Shown here in pieces: positions 8,958 through 16,086 of a DNA stretch of 24,631 nt (position 1 is the first letter of the stretch; every line of letters starts with the position of its first letter). This stretch comes from a virus. The position numbers and the translations under genes are program-made. The notes under the pieces were generated by a model that saw only the letters and a list, made by a program, of their open reading frames with translations, made no database searches and was not told the DNA's origin. The stretch spans positions 1-24,631 of IMG/VR virus record IMGVR_UViG_3300045440_000016, one strand, 5' to 3'.

Positions 8958-8969
8958 CGATTTCGTTAT
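8954..8969. repeat. Second copy of the ATAACGA-N2-TCGTTAT palindrome
   Basis: Arms ATAACGA (8954-8960) and TCGTTAT (8963-8969) surround TT. The portal TAA stop (8955-8957) lies inside the left arm, exactly as in the copy at 579-600. It is eight bases upstream of the extended -10 box of the next gene, where a bound protein could affect transcription. Confidence 0.7.
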
Positions 8970-8976
8970 AAAATGA

Positions 8977-8985
8977 TGTTATAAT
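8977..8985 (+). promoter_or_regulatory. Extended -10 promoter of the protease/scaffold gene
   Basis: TG at 8977-8978, T, then TATAAT at 8980-8985, with an overlapping alternative TACAAT at 8986-8991. The first box would start the mRNA near 8992, about four bases before the ATG at 8996. There is no Shine-Dalgarno, so this mRNA is leaderless or nearly so. Confidence 0.6.
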
Positions 8986-8995
8986 TACAATAGTC

Positions 8996-10540
8996 ATGAT
9001 TAAATTCCAAGAAACTAAAACAGCGATCAGCGGCAATCACCTTAATTTTTCTACCCCTATTTCTAAGATAGACGTAGAAAAAAGAATGGTACATGGATTT
9101 GCAACTCTGGATAACCTTGATAGACAAGGTGATATTGTTCCACTTGAAGCATCAATCAAGGCTTTTGAATCTTTCAGAGGAAATATAAGAGAAATGCATC
9201 AACCGATTTCCGTTGGCAAGGTAGTTTCTTTTAAAGAGGAGAAGTACTTTGATGAGGATACCAATAAATTCTATAACGGAATCTATGTGTCTGCCTATGT
9301 GAGCAAAGGTGCTCAAGATACATGGGAGAAAGTACTTGATGGAACGCTCAGCGCATTTTCAATTGGTGGCGAAGTTCATGAAGCAGAAGATGTTTATGAT
9401 GAAAACTTAGGGAAAAAGTATCAAGTAATTAAAGAGTATTCACTCAGCGAACTTTCTTTGGTTGACAATCCAGCGAATCAATTTGCTAACGTTATTAGTA
9501 TTGAAAAGGGACAAGGGACAGGATACTTGATGAAGGCAACTATTGAAAATGTATTTTGGTGCAGAAAAGATGACGTGATCCAAATGGCATACAGCCAAAA
9601 CAAGGCTTGCCCACAATGCGATAAGGCTATGGCAAATATTGGCTTTGTAGAAAGCAATGATGCTGACAAGGCTTCAGTCATAAAAAATATTATTGTAAGC
9701 ACAAAGCAGTCAACAATTCAAAAGGGTATTGAAATTGACTCATACGTTAAATTTGAAAATGAATATGGTCGGGTGATTGACTTAGTATTTAAGGGTGGAG
9801 CAAGGCTTTCGTCTGAAGAGGTTGCTGTTATGGCAAAGTCAGATGATCCCGTTGCAATAATAAAATCATACTCACAAAAAGACGGTATAATAATACCTAC
9901 AAGTCGTCGCGTTATTAAGAATATTTCATTACTAGAAAAGGTTAATGCGATTAGTAAATCAGAGGTAAAGGAGGTAAGCAAGATGAATTCAGATATTATC
10001 GTTGTAGATGAGATCGAAAAGTCAATGAGTGAAGAGCAAATCAATCCACCAATGGAGGATGCAATTCCTGTCATAATGGAAGACACACAAAAGGCTATTG
10101 AAATCGAAGTCACAGAAGAAGATGATTCAGAGGAAACAATGAAGTCTGAGCATGGTCCATCAGAAGATAAAGAAGACGAGATGGACGACTCAACAATGAA
10201 GGCTGTTGCGCCAGCAGCAGTTAGCGAAGAAGATGTTAATGCCACAACCAAAATGATTGAGGGTATTACCGATCATCTTACATCTGCACTTTCCACTCTT
10301 GCTGAAACAGTAAAGGCTCTTGATGCCAAGATTGAAGGCATTAACAAGGCGATTGCTGGAGTTAGCAATGAGGTAAGTGAAGTAAAGGATAGTTTTGGAA
10401 AGCGCGTGGACGCTGTGGAAAAGGACACTGCTTTCCGTAAGTCTGCTGATCTTGGCGAGATCTTGCAGGAACAACCAGTAGTGGTTAGAAAATCACTATG
10501 GGGCGGCAGTTTCCTCAAAAATGCCGATCTATTTAAATAA
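8996..10540 (+). CDS. Prohead protease (XkdF/S78-like) fused to capsid scaffold
   Basis: 514 residues. Residues 20-175 match the XkdF-like phage maturation protease pattern: VHGFATLDNLDRQGDIV at 32-48, REMHQPISVGKVVSF at 65-79 (probable catalytic H68), LDGTLSAFSIGG at 114-125 (S119 or S122 as candidate nucleophile) and LSELSLVDNPANQFA at 150-164 (E152 candidate). Such proteases cleave scaffold and capsid arms during maturation. Next come a cysteine cluster (C189, C205, C208), a very acidic stretch (about 335-400) and a coiled-coil-like segment (about 405-490) typical of scaffolds. An internal start at 9983 should also make the scaffold alone. It lies between portal and capsid genes as expected. 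Catalytic residues are inferred from motif position. Confidence 0.87.
   Translation: MIKFQETKTAISGNHLNFSTPISKIDVEKRMVHGFATLDNLDRQGDIVPLEASIKAFESFRGNIREMHQPISVGKVVSFKEEKYFDEDTNKFYNGIYVSAYVSKGAQDTWEKVLDGTLSAFSIGGEVHEAEDVYDENLGKKYQVIKEYSLSELSLVDNPANQFANVISIEKGQGTGYLMKATIENVFWCRKDDVIQMAYSQNKACPQCDKAMANIGFVESNDADKASVIKNIIVSTKQSTIQKGIEIDSYVKFENEYGRVIDLVFKGGARLSSEEVAVMAKSDDPVAIIKSYSQKDGIIIPTSRRVIKNISLLEKVNAISKSEVKEVSKMNSDIIVVDEIEKSMSEEQINPPMEDAIPVIMEDTQKAIEIEVTEEDDSEETMKSEHGPSEDKEDEMDDSTMKAVAPAAVSEEDVNATTKMIEGITDHLTSALSTLAETVKALDAKIEGINKAIAGVSNEVSEVKDSFGKRVDAVEKDTAFRKSADLGEILQEQPVVVRKSLWGGSFLKNADLFK
9967..9975 (+). promoter_or_regulatory. Internal ribosome binding site for a separate scaffold protein
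   Basis: AAAGGAGGT lies inside the protease reading frame, seven bases before an in-frame ATG at 9983. It is one of the strongest Shine-Dalgarno sequences in the window, whereas the full-length start at 8996 has none. A TATAAT at 9886-9891 lies upstream but lacks the TG extension. Confidence 0.7.
9983..10540 (+). CDS. Capsid scaffold protein from an internal in-frame start
   Basis: 185 residues, identical to residues 330-514 of the protease-scaffold protein. It begins MNSDIIVVDEIEKSM, has a highly acidic region (EVTEEDDSEETMKS, EDKEDEMDD), then a helical heptad-like stretch (TDHLTSALSTLAETVKALDA) and a basic C-terminus (VVVRKSLWGGSFLKN) suited to binding capsid protein. This matches the lambda C/Nu3 arrangement, where a scaffold is translated from inside the protease gene so that much more scaffold than protease is made. 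The strong internal Shine-Dalgarno supports this. Expression as a separate product is inferred, not shown. Confidence 0.7.
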   Translation: MNSDIIVVDEIEKSMSEEQINPPMEDAIPVIMEDTQKAIEIEVTEEDDSEETMKSEHGPSEDKEDEMDDSTMKAVAPAAVSEEDVNATTKMIEGITDHLTSALSTLAETVKALDAKIEGINKAIAGVSNEVSEVKDSFGKRVDAVEKDTAFRKSADLGEILQEQPVVVRKSLWGGSFLKNADLFK

Positions 10541-10570
10541 AACAGAAAGAAATTCAGGAGGTGAAACAAA

Positions 10571-11707
10571 ATGGCACAAGAAATTATTAAGAACCAACCA
10601 AGTGATACAGGAGAGTATGGCGATCCAAACCCAGGTTTATATCAGGGTCAAGGAGCAGTAGCCAACCTCGGCATCGGTGGTACTGACCCAGTAATGGGTG
10701 GTGATACATGGGGAACAGCAGGAAACATTCCAGTTGCAAACTATGGAGAGACAACAGGCCCAAACGCAGTTAATCCAGTCGGAGCACCTGGTGGTATTCT
10801 AAACCCAGAACAAGCACGTCGATTTATCGACTATGTTTGGGATGCAACAGTTCTCGCCCAAGATGGCCGTAGAGTTACAATGCGTGCAAACACGATTGAA
10901 CTTGAAAAGGTTAACGTTGGTGAGCGTGTTATTCGTTCAGCAGCACAAGCACTTGGTGAATACCAGAACGCTGGTGCAACATTCACAAAGGTAGAACTTA
11001 CCACAAAGAAGATTCGTCTTGACTGGGAGGTTTCAACTGAGGCACTTGAAGATAACATCGAAGGTGCAGCACTTGAAGATCACCTAGTTCGTTTGATGAC
11101 AAACGCATTTGGTAATGACCTTGAGGATCTTGCTATCAACGGTACAGGAGGCATGGACCCATTCCTTGGTATCATGAACGGTTTCGTAAATCAGGCAACC
11201 GATGGAGATTCACACGAAGCAGTTGTTGATACAACAGGAGGATGGACACCTGAGGTAATGCAGGAGATCATTTATGCTCTTCCACGCAAGTACCGTGCTA
11301 TCAAGTCAGGACTCAAGTTCTACGCAGGTACAGATGTCTTTGCAAACATTGTTAAGAACAACGGTACACTTGCAGATGCTATCTCAGAGGCACTCGCGCC
11401 AAGAGTTAGCGGTACACCAGGCCGTCGTGAAGATTACCTTTCAGGTAATGGACAGACATTTGGTGGCGCTCGTACCACTCGTGTTCTTGGCATGAATGTT
11501 CAGGAAGTTCCTTACTACCCTGCTGGTTATGTCGATTTGACATTCCCACAGAACCGTGTATGGGGTTTCCAGAGAGACATCACTGTCAACCGTGAATACA
11601 AGCCAAAGAAGGACACAATTGAATATACAATTTTCGTCCGTTTTGGCATCACATGGGAAGAACTAGACGCAATTGCATACGCAGAAGCAACACCAGTTGT
11701 TTCCTAG
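10571..11707 (+). CDS. Major capsid protein (HK97 fold)
   Basis: 378 residues. It builds the icosahedral shell. It opens with a flexible Gly/Pro/Asn-rich arm (about 1-70), then ARRFIDYVWDATVLAQDGRR from 76 and an E-loop-like and spine-helix region with FTKVELTTKKIRLDWEVSTE (about 138-157) and LEDHLVRLMTNAFGNDLEDL (about 167-187). A-domain and P-domain sequences follow (LKFYAGTDVFANIVKN, TTRVLGMNVQEVPYYP) and then a beta-rich C-terminus (DTIEYTIFVRFGITWEELDA). The wording of these motifs is close to capsid proteins I know from actinobacteriophages. It has a near-perfect Shine-Dalgarno (AGGAGGTG, 10557-10564) and many CGT and other preferred codons, as expected for the most abundant virion protein. 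It follows the scaffold by 30 bases and is closed by a strong terminator. Confidence 0.94.
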   Translation: MAQEIIKNQPSDTGEYGDPNPGLYQGQGAVANLGIGGTDPVMGGDTWGTAGNIPVANYGETTGPNAVNPVGAPGGILNPEQARRFIDYVWDATVLAQDGRRVTMRANTIELEKVNVGERVIRSAAQALGEYQNAGATFTKVELTTKKIRLDWEVSTEALEDNIEGAALEDHLVRLMTNAFGNDLEDLAINGTGGMDPFLGIMNGFVNQATDGDSHEAVVDTTGGWTPEVMQEIIYALPRKYRAIKSGLKFYAGTDVFANIVKNNGTLADAISEALAPRVSGTPGRREDYLSGNGQTFGGARTTRVLGMNVQEVPYYPAGYVDLTFPQNRVWGFQRDITVNREYKPKKDTIEYTIFVRFGITWEELDAIAYAEATPVVS

Positions 11708-11727
11708 TATCAAACATGCTATGCTTT

Positions 11728-11751
11728 GGGGAGGGACTGCGGTCCCTCCCC
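11728..11751 (+). terminator. Strong hairpin terminator after the capsid gene
   Basis: GGGGAGGGAC (11728-11737) and GTCCCTCCCC (11742-11751) form a perfect 10-bp stem with a TGCG loop. Only TT follows immediately, then A+T-rich sequence. It marks the end of the capsid mRNA and lies 12 bases before the next promoter. Confidence 0.82.
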
Positions 11752-11763
11752 TTAAGCATATAA

Positions 11764-11772
11764 TGATATAAT
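11764..11772 (+). promoter_or_regulatory. Extended -10 promoter of the head-tail connector operon
   Basis: TG at 11764-11765, A, then TATAAT at 11767-11772. Transcription would start near 11779. The leader contains AGGAGAGG at 11781-11788, seven to ten bases before the paired ATGs at 11795 and 11798. This promoter likely serves the coupled genes to 14905. Confidence 0.65.
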
Positions 11773-11794
11773 TACTATAAAGGAGAGGTATAGA

Positions 11795-12244
11795 ATGATG
11801 GATGAATCAATGAATTTGTTAGAAGAGGATTCAGATGTTGAAGAAAATAAGACTGCTGTAGAAGCAATAGCAAAAGAAAACCCAGTAATTGACAAGGTAA
11901 GGGTGGAAGAAGTTGTTAACGATGACAACCAAAAGGTTATTACTGGACCAGCAAAAAAGAAAACGCCTAGATCCTCAAATATACAAAAAGATTCTGATAA
12001 CGTTCTTGGATCAAGGGCTGCCGATAGAGCACTTGCAAAGATCATTGTAGAAGAAAAAGAAGAGCCAAAGAAAGTTACAGACAAGGTTGCACTTTGGTCA
12101 AATAAGAATATTCGTTGGTCTGATGTTGGAGCGGTAAAGAAAGGTTATAACATCGTAACAGAGGAGGCATCCGAAAAGTGGCTTTCTAAGGATGGTATCC
12201 GTAAGGCTACCCCTGAAGAGGTAGCAACTCATTTCGGTAAGTAA
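11795..12244 (+). CDS. Small head protein after the capsid, function unknown
   Basis: 149 residues. The first half is highly charged and probably disordered: acidic to residue 50, then a basic patch (GPAKKKTPRSSN). The last 50 residues look like a small fold (KVALWSNKNIRWSDVGAVKKGY, then EEASEKWLSKDGIRKATPEEVATHFGK). A short charged protein ending in this kind of domain commonly sits between capsid and adaptor genes in actinophages, but I know of no firm function. ATG 11798 is an alternative start one codon in. It is the first gene of the connector operon and ends three bases before the next start. A head-completion or capsid-accessory role is inference. Confidence 0.75.
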   Translation: MMDESMNLLEEDSDVEENKTAVEAIAKENPVIDKVRVEEVVNDDNQKVITGPAKKKTPRSSNIQKDSDNVLGSRAADRALAKIIVEEKEEPKKVTDKVALWSNKNIRWSDVGAVKKGYNIVTEEASEKWLSKDGIRKATPEEVATHFGK

Positions 12245-12247
12245 TCT

Positions 12248-13264
12248 ATGGAAATTCCAAGAACGCAACCGTTTCCACTGACATTTACTCAGTCAGGATT
12301 TCAAGCAGATACGGAGTATGTTCTGTGTCTTCTTGATGATTACGCGGAAGATCTTGTAGAAATTAGAAGTCCTAGCGATTCTGACGGGATTATCTCTGTA
12401 GATCTGCCTAATTATTTTTCTAGGTATGATGATGAATATCGTGGAGAAATTTATTATAATCTTTCAATGACACCAGAAACAACAATTTTGCGCGGAGATT
12501 TAGTATGGGTAGATACGATTACAATTATGCGTCCATATGTAAACCCATTAACCATTGCCGAAACCCCAGAGGATATAGCAAACGCAATAATCTATGAAGA
12601 AATTGCAAGAGCAATAATTAATTCAATAACTGGTGGGTTCATGTATACAAGAGAAACGGTCGAAACCGTAGGGTTGGGCAATGACTATCTATCAGTTCCA
12701 TTTAGACTTAATAAAATAGTGAGAGTCTATGAAAACGATGTCGTTGTGTATGATACAGAACCGGCAGACCCAGAAACTTGGACAAATGTAAGAGAGTATT
12801 ACATAACTCCAGATAAGGCATCTATCAGCGTGGTTGTGCCCGGTACAACTGGATTCAATAGAACACAGTCAAAACCTGTAAACATGAGAAGGGGTGCGTC
12901 AGACTCCTTCACTCTATACAATACAAACGACTCTCCAAACTTTGCGTATGATGCATACGATACTAAAACATTTTCAGATTACGGAGGTAACTCTGTAATG
13001 TTTCCATCTGGGTGGGACTATGTAGTATTGGTTGAAACAGGATGGCCCATCATTCCACAAGACATAAAGCAGGCTACCAGTCTCCTTATCAATGACATTA
13101 AATGCAATAATCTTCCATATGTGAATCAATATATTTCAGAATACAAGAGCGATCAGTTCAATATTAAGTTTAACGATCTTGCATTTAAGGATACTGGAAA
13201 CAGAATTGCCGATAGAATTCTTTCTGCCTACGTTAGGCCGATCTATCGCCTTGGAGTTCTATAA
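12248..13264 (+). CDS. Head-to-tail adaptor candidate
   Basis: 338 residues, longer than typical adaptors (100-200). The N-terminal third (about 1-100) is beta-rich (FPLTFTQSGFQADTEYVLCL, TTILRGDLVWVDTITIMRPY). The remainder has an adaptor-like pattern: an initial helix (EDIANAIIYEEIARAIINSI), a beta segment concerning surface binding (NDYLSVPFRLNKIVRVYEND), then GWDYVVLVETGWPIIPQDIKQA and helices ending at VRPIYRLGVL. Such proteins form a ring under the portal. Position directly after the capsid block supports this. The start has no good Shine-Dalgarno and lies three bases after the previous stop, so translational coupling is likely. Its stop overlaps the next ATG by one base. Confidence 0.7.
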   Translation: MEIPRTQPFPLTFTQSGFQADTEYVLCLLDDYAEDLVEIRSPSDSDGIISVDLPNYFSRYDDEYRGEIYYNLSMTPETTILRGDLVWVDTITIMRPYVNPLTIAETPEDIANAIIYEEIARAIINSITGGFMYTRETVETVGLGNDYLSVPFRLNKIVRVYENDVVVYDTEPADPETWTNVREYYITPDKASISVVVPGTTGFNRTQSKPVNMRRGASDSFTLYNTNDSPNFAYDAYDTKTFSDYGGNSVMFPSGWDYVVLVETGWPIIPQDIKQATSLLINDIKCNNLPYVNQYISEYKSDQFNIKFNDLAFKDTGNRIADRILSAYVRPIYRLGVL

Positions 13265-13740
13265 TGACAATCTTCCAATGCTATAACCTATTCTTTCCAA
13301 TGCATTGCGACGTGTACTATTCAATAGAAACTCAAGATGATTATGGAAAGATGGTAAAGAAATGGTTTTTTGACAGAGCAGAGCACTGTTCAATCTATTC
13401 AATTAGTGATAAGTCTAATGATGAAAACTTTACATTCAATGCCGCCAGCAAAGACGTCTTTTTTAAGTTAGAAACAATGCTGTATGGAAGAACTCAAACA
13501 GATCTAAGACAATCTTCAAGTGGAGAGTATTACCCACTATCTAGTGTTCTAATAAAAAATATTCGTGGGCTAGAAGATGACAACTCTTTCTTTATTGAAA
13601 CTGTTGGTGGATATGCTGGCAAGCCAACATTATATGAAATAAAAGCAAATCAACCATATGTTGGACCATTCAACAAAGTAGATTATTTTAAAATACAATT
13701 AGAGCGTTCAGATATTCAGGGTGATTTAACAATATGCTAA
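13264..13740 (+). CDS. Head closure (stopper) candidate
   Basis: 158 residues. It is predicted beta-rich, with HCDVYYSIETQDDYGKMVKK near 14-33, a family-like pattern for head-closure proteins in which a beta-barrel seals the connector after packaging. A long loop follows (FTFNAASKDVFFKLETMLYG), then SSVLIKNIRGLED and a C-terminal beta strand region (VDYFKIQLERS). It starts in a TAATG overlap with the adaptor and ends overlapping the next gene by seven bases, the dense packing expected of connector genes. GGAG at 13253-13256 can serve as ribosome binding site. Function is from gene order plus fold pattern, not from a diagnostic motif. Confidence 0.65.
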   Translation: MTIFQCYNLFFPMHCDVYYSIETQDDYGKMVKKWFFDRAEHCSIYSISDKSNDENFTFNAASKDVFFKLETMLYGRTQTDLRQSSSGEYYPLSSVLIKNIRGLEDDNSFFIETVGGYAGKPTLYEIKANQPYVGPFNKVDYFKIQLERSDIQGDLTIC

Positions 13741-14405
13741 GCGTTAAAATAGATTCAATGCAATTAAATAGAACATTAAACAATGTTGTCGGGTATTCTG
13801 ATGGATTTCTTAAAGGAATAGATATGAAAAAAATAGAGTTTAATAAAGAAGTTGCTAACTTTACTTCTGCTGCATTAGGTAAATACATTGATGCTCAAGC
13901 AAGAATGAACCCATTAAGGCTACATCATGTGTATGAGTGGGGAAAGTCAGGAAATCAAGCATCAAGGCTTTTTGAGTTTGACACAATGGTTTCAGGAAGG
14001 ACCATACATTTTACTGGCAAATTCCTTCCATCAAAATCTGTAAGCGATACATCAAATGAACCATTTATAGACAAGGCAAATATTATGGAAAATTCTATTC
14101 AGGTAGTAATAGAGCCTAAAAATAGTGATGTGCTGGCATTTGAAAGTAATGGTGAAACAGTATTTACTACAAACGCAATCTATATAGATCATCCCGGTGG
14201 AGATGAAGTTGCTGGAAGTTTTGGAGAAACTGTTAATGATTTTTTTGAAAATTATTTCACTCATGGATTATTAAAACCACTTATAGATAAACTGTCAACA
14301 GCAAGAGAATTTACTGCATCATTTTCTTCTGGGGCAAAAAGTGGTAGCAATGTTGGAATCAATGCAGGGAAACAATATTTAAATATTCAGGGGGTAGTTG
14401 AATGA
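13734..14405 (+). CDS. Neck/tail-completion protein candidate (HK97 gp10-like)
   Basis: 223 residues. An N-terminal helical part (about 1-60) precedes ARMNPLRLHHVYEWGKSGNQ (56-75), a pattern seen in neck proteins of this position. Then come beta strands (TIHFTGKFLPSKSV, NSIQVVIEPKN, TVFTTNAIYIDHPGGDEVAG) and a helix (TVNDFFENYFTHGLLKPLID). It has a good ribosome binding site (AGGGTGA, 13718-13724) inside the preceding gene and overlaps that gene by seven bases. It overlaps the tail terminator by four bases (ATGA). The likely job is joining the connector to the tail. The assignment rests on order and the RLHHVYEWG motif. Confidence 0.68.
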   Translation: MLSVKIDSMQLNRTLNNVVGYSDGFLKGIDMKKIEFNKEVANFTSAALGKYIDAQARMNPLRLHHVYEWGKSGNQASRLFEFDTMVSGRTIHFTGKFLPSKSVSDTSNEPFIDKANIMENSIQVVIEPKNSDVLAFESNGETVFTTNAIYIDHPGGDEVAGSFGETVNDFFENYFTHGLLKPLIDKLSTAREFTASFSSGAKSGSNVGINAGKQYLNIQGVVE

Positions 14406-14905
14406 GTCTAACAGATTTAACACTTCCAGTGCTTGCAGTAAACGGATATCTATGGGATACCATGAAAGATATAGAGCCTAGTTTTTCAAGTAGATATGGT
14501 TCTACCCTGCCATTCTTCCCGCTTAGCGATTCAGCGACGGGAGCAAGTTGGGAAAACAAGCCCTATATTATTTATGACAGAATGATGAGAACAACAGGCA
14601 GTTCCTTCTATCCAATAAAGAAAGATCACATTCTTTATGCAGTAAAGGCAACAGACATTGAATCATTGCAGTGGGGTCTTGCAATTGAATATATCCTTGA
14701 TCGTCAAGATGATGCCGCTCAAGATATCAATGAATGGAATAGGCAAAAAAATAATAAATACAAGGTGTATTTTCACAGTTTGAGGGTGTTTCAATCAGAG
14801 TCTTCTGCGAATAGAAACTTTAGCACAAGACCATACTATATTACTGAATTTATCGTTCAGTCTGAATATCATTTCACTGAACCGTTAGAATCATTTTTAT
14901 CATAA
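14402..14905 (+). CDS. Tail terminator candidate
   Basis: 167 residues. Tail terminators cap the finished tail tube and bind the head. The protein starts with a helix-forming segment (TLPVLAVNGYLWDTM), followed by PYIIYDRMMRTTGSSFYPIKK, HILYAVKATDIESLQWGLAI, a helix (EYILDRQDDAAQDINEWN) and C-terminal strands (KVYFHSLRVFQSES, RPYYITEFIVQSEY). This alternating alpha/beta layout and the length fit the family. It sits just before the tail tube gene, where terminators are expected. AGGGGGTAG at 14388-14396 is the ribosome binding site. This is the last gene of the connector operon; the tail tube gene has its own promoter. Confidence 0.7.
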   Translation: MSLTDLTLPVLAVNGYLWDTMKDIEPSFSSRYGSTLPFFPLSDSATGASWENKPYIIYDRMMRTTGSSFYPIKKDHILYAVKATDIESLQWGLAIEYILDRQDDAAQDINEWNRQKNNKYKVYFHSLRVFQSESSANRNFSTRPYYITEFIVQSEYHFTEPLESFLS

Positions 14906-14914
14906 AAAAGCAGG

Positions 14915-14920
14915 TATAAT
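14915..14920 (+). promoter_or_regulatory. -10 box before the tail tube gene
   Basis: TATAAT at 14915-14920 without the TG extension seen elsewhere (AGG precedes it). It would start an mRNA near 14927 with a leader of about 50 bases, longer than the others, carrying AGAGGTGA at 14965-14972 six bases before the ATG. There is no clear -35. Confidence 0.45.
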
Positions 14921-14978
14921 AGTATTGAGGAAACAACCGCAGTAAAAAAAATAAAAAGGAAAATAGAGGTGAAGTAAA

Positions 14979-15650
14979 ATGGCTTATAGTCGTGGTGATT
15001 CAAAGCAGATTATCGTTGGTGCAGCAGCATTGTTCGTATCAAAGACTGCTGAATTCGATCCAACAAATACCAGTCCAGTCCTTCCAGATTTCGTGGCAGG
15101 CACAGCATACCGTGAAACTCTTAGCAACTCCAATGTTGTTCGTAACGTCGGTTACACATCAAATGGTTTGGAAATTCAGTTCCAACCAGACTTTGGTGAG
15201 GTTCAAGTAGATCAACTTCTTGACGTTGCAAAGTTGTACAAGCAAGGAATGCAGGTTAGCCTTAACACAGCATTTGCAGAAGCAACACTTGAGAACCTTC
15301 TTGTAGCAATTGCTGCTAGCAGCAACGACCTTGCACAGGATGTCAAGATGGACAACCCACTTGAAGCAGGCACAGTTAACTATGCAGATGTCATGGACAT
15401 CAAGTCAGGTGAAATTGGCGAATGCCCAGTAGAGCGTGGAATTATTGCAATTGGACCTGGCACAGGAGACTGTGAAGCAGGAAGTTCAATTGAAAGAATC
15501 TATGTTGCTTACCGTGCGCTCTCAATTGAGAACGTTACAGTATCTGCAAAGCGTGATGCTCCTTCAATGTTTGAAGTTTCATTCCGTTTGCTCCCAGCAA
15601 ACAACGGTTCATACGGAAAGATCGTTGACCGTCTCGTCCCATCTTCATGA
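14979..15650 (+). CDS. Major tail tube protein
   Basis: 223 residues. It polymerises into the tail tube around the tape measure. Supporting features are length, position between terminator and chaperone genes, and a tube-like start (KQIIVGAAALFVSKTAEFDP at 9-28). Beta strands follow (NGLEIQFQPDFGEVQVDQLL), then the insert VSLNTAFAEATLENLLVAIA and the C-terminal FEVSFRLLPANNGSYGKIVD common in tube proteins. It has a strong ribosome binding site, preferred codons (CGT, AAG, GTT) and its own -10 box and terminator, all pointing to very high expression. The protein contains two cysteines near 146-167 (GECPVE, GDCEAG). No Ig-like decoration domain is present. Confidence 0.88.
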   Translation: MAYSRGDSKQIIVGAAALFVSKTAEFDPTNTSPVLPDFVAGTAYRETLSNSNVVRNVGYTSNGLEIQFQPDFGEVQVDQLLDVAKLYKQGMQVSLNTAFAEATLENLLVAIAASSNDLAQDVKMDNPLEAGTVNYADVMDIKSGEIGECPVERGIIAIGPGTGDCEAGSSIERIYVAYRALSIENVTVSAKRDAPSMFEVSFRLLPANNGSYGKIVDRLVPSS

Positions 15651-15674
15651 TAGGATCATAATTTAATAGGCATT

Positions 15675-15697
15675 AGCCCCGCTTCGGCGGGGCTTTT
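15675..15697 (+). terminator. Classic intrinsic terminator after the tail tube gene
   Basis: AGCCCCGC (15675-15682) and GCGGGGCT (15687-15694) form an 8-bp stem with a TTCG loop, followed by TTT. This is the most canonical terminator in the window. Confidence 0.9.
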
Positions 15698-15705
15698 GTC
15701 ATGCG

Positions 15706-15714
15706 TGATATAAT
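15706..15714 (+). promoter_or_regulatory. Extended -10 promoter of the tail chaperone genes
   Basis: TG at 15706-15707, A, then TATAAT at 15709-15714, 11 bases after the terminator stem. The mRNA would start near 15721 and carry AAAGGG (15731-15736) eight bases before the ATG at 15745. Confidence 0.65.
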
Positions 15715-15744
15715 TACTCATCAACCTTAGAAAGGGTAAAATAA

Positions 15745-16086
15745 ATGGCTACTACAGTTTTTGAAAAGACAGACCTCGTACTTATGGACGGTACAAAGAT
15801 ATCTATGCGTCCACTAAAGATTTCACTTCTTCGTAAGTTTATGAAGAAGTTCGACACCGTTGTTGATGTTGCTTCAAGCAATGTTGATTCAATGGATGTT
15901 CTTATTGATTGTGCCCTTATTGCAATGGAACAGTATGCTCCAGATATTGCAACAGATCGTGAAAAGTTTGAAGATGTTGCCGATATCAAGATGGTATACA
16001 AGATCATTGAAGTTGCATCTGGCATCAAGTTGGACGCAGAGGGAAACGATCAGGTGACGGCGGCGGCACTACTTGGTCAGAACTAG
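15745..16086 (+). CDS. Tail assembly chaperone, short form (G-like)
   Basis: 113 residues. In siphoviruses the short chaperone (lambda G) binds the tape measure during tail assembly and is not in the virion. It is acidic and mainly helical after a short beta start (TDLVLMDGTKISMRPLKISL), with RKFMKKFDTVVDVASSN and IKMVYKIIEVASGIKLDAEG. Length, position directly between the tail tube and the tape measure, and the downstream -1 overlapping frame identify it. The last codons (DQVTAAALLGQN) lie after the slippery site and are replaced by a different sequence when frameshifting occurs. Confidence 0.88.
   Translation: MATTVFEKTDLVLMDGTKISMRPLKISLLRKFMKKFDTVVDVASSNVDSMDVLIDCALIAMEQYAPDIATDREKFEDVADIKMVYKIIEVASGIKLDAEGNDQVTAAALLGQN

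Noticed and set aside
9886-9891. TATAAT as a dedicated promoter for the scaffold
   Set aside because: It lacks the TG extension and a -35 and lies in an A+T-rich coding stretch; the internal ribosome binding site alone explains scaffold expression.
9718-10251. 177-codon open frame on the minus strand
   Set aside because: It is fully inside the protease-scaffold gene; its Ser/Ile/Thr-rich composition is the mirror of the acidic scaffold codons and it has no ribosome binding site.
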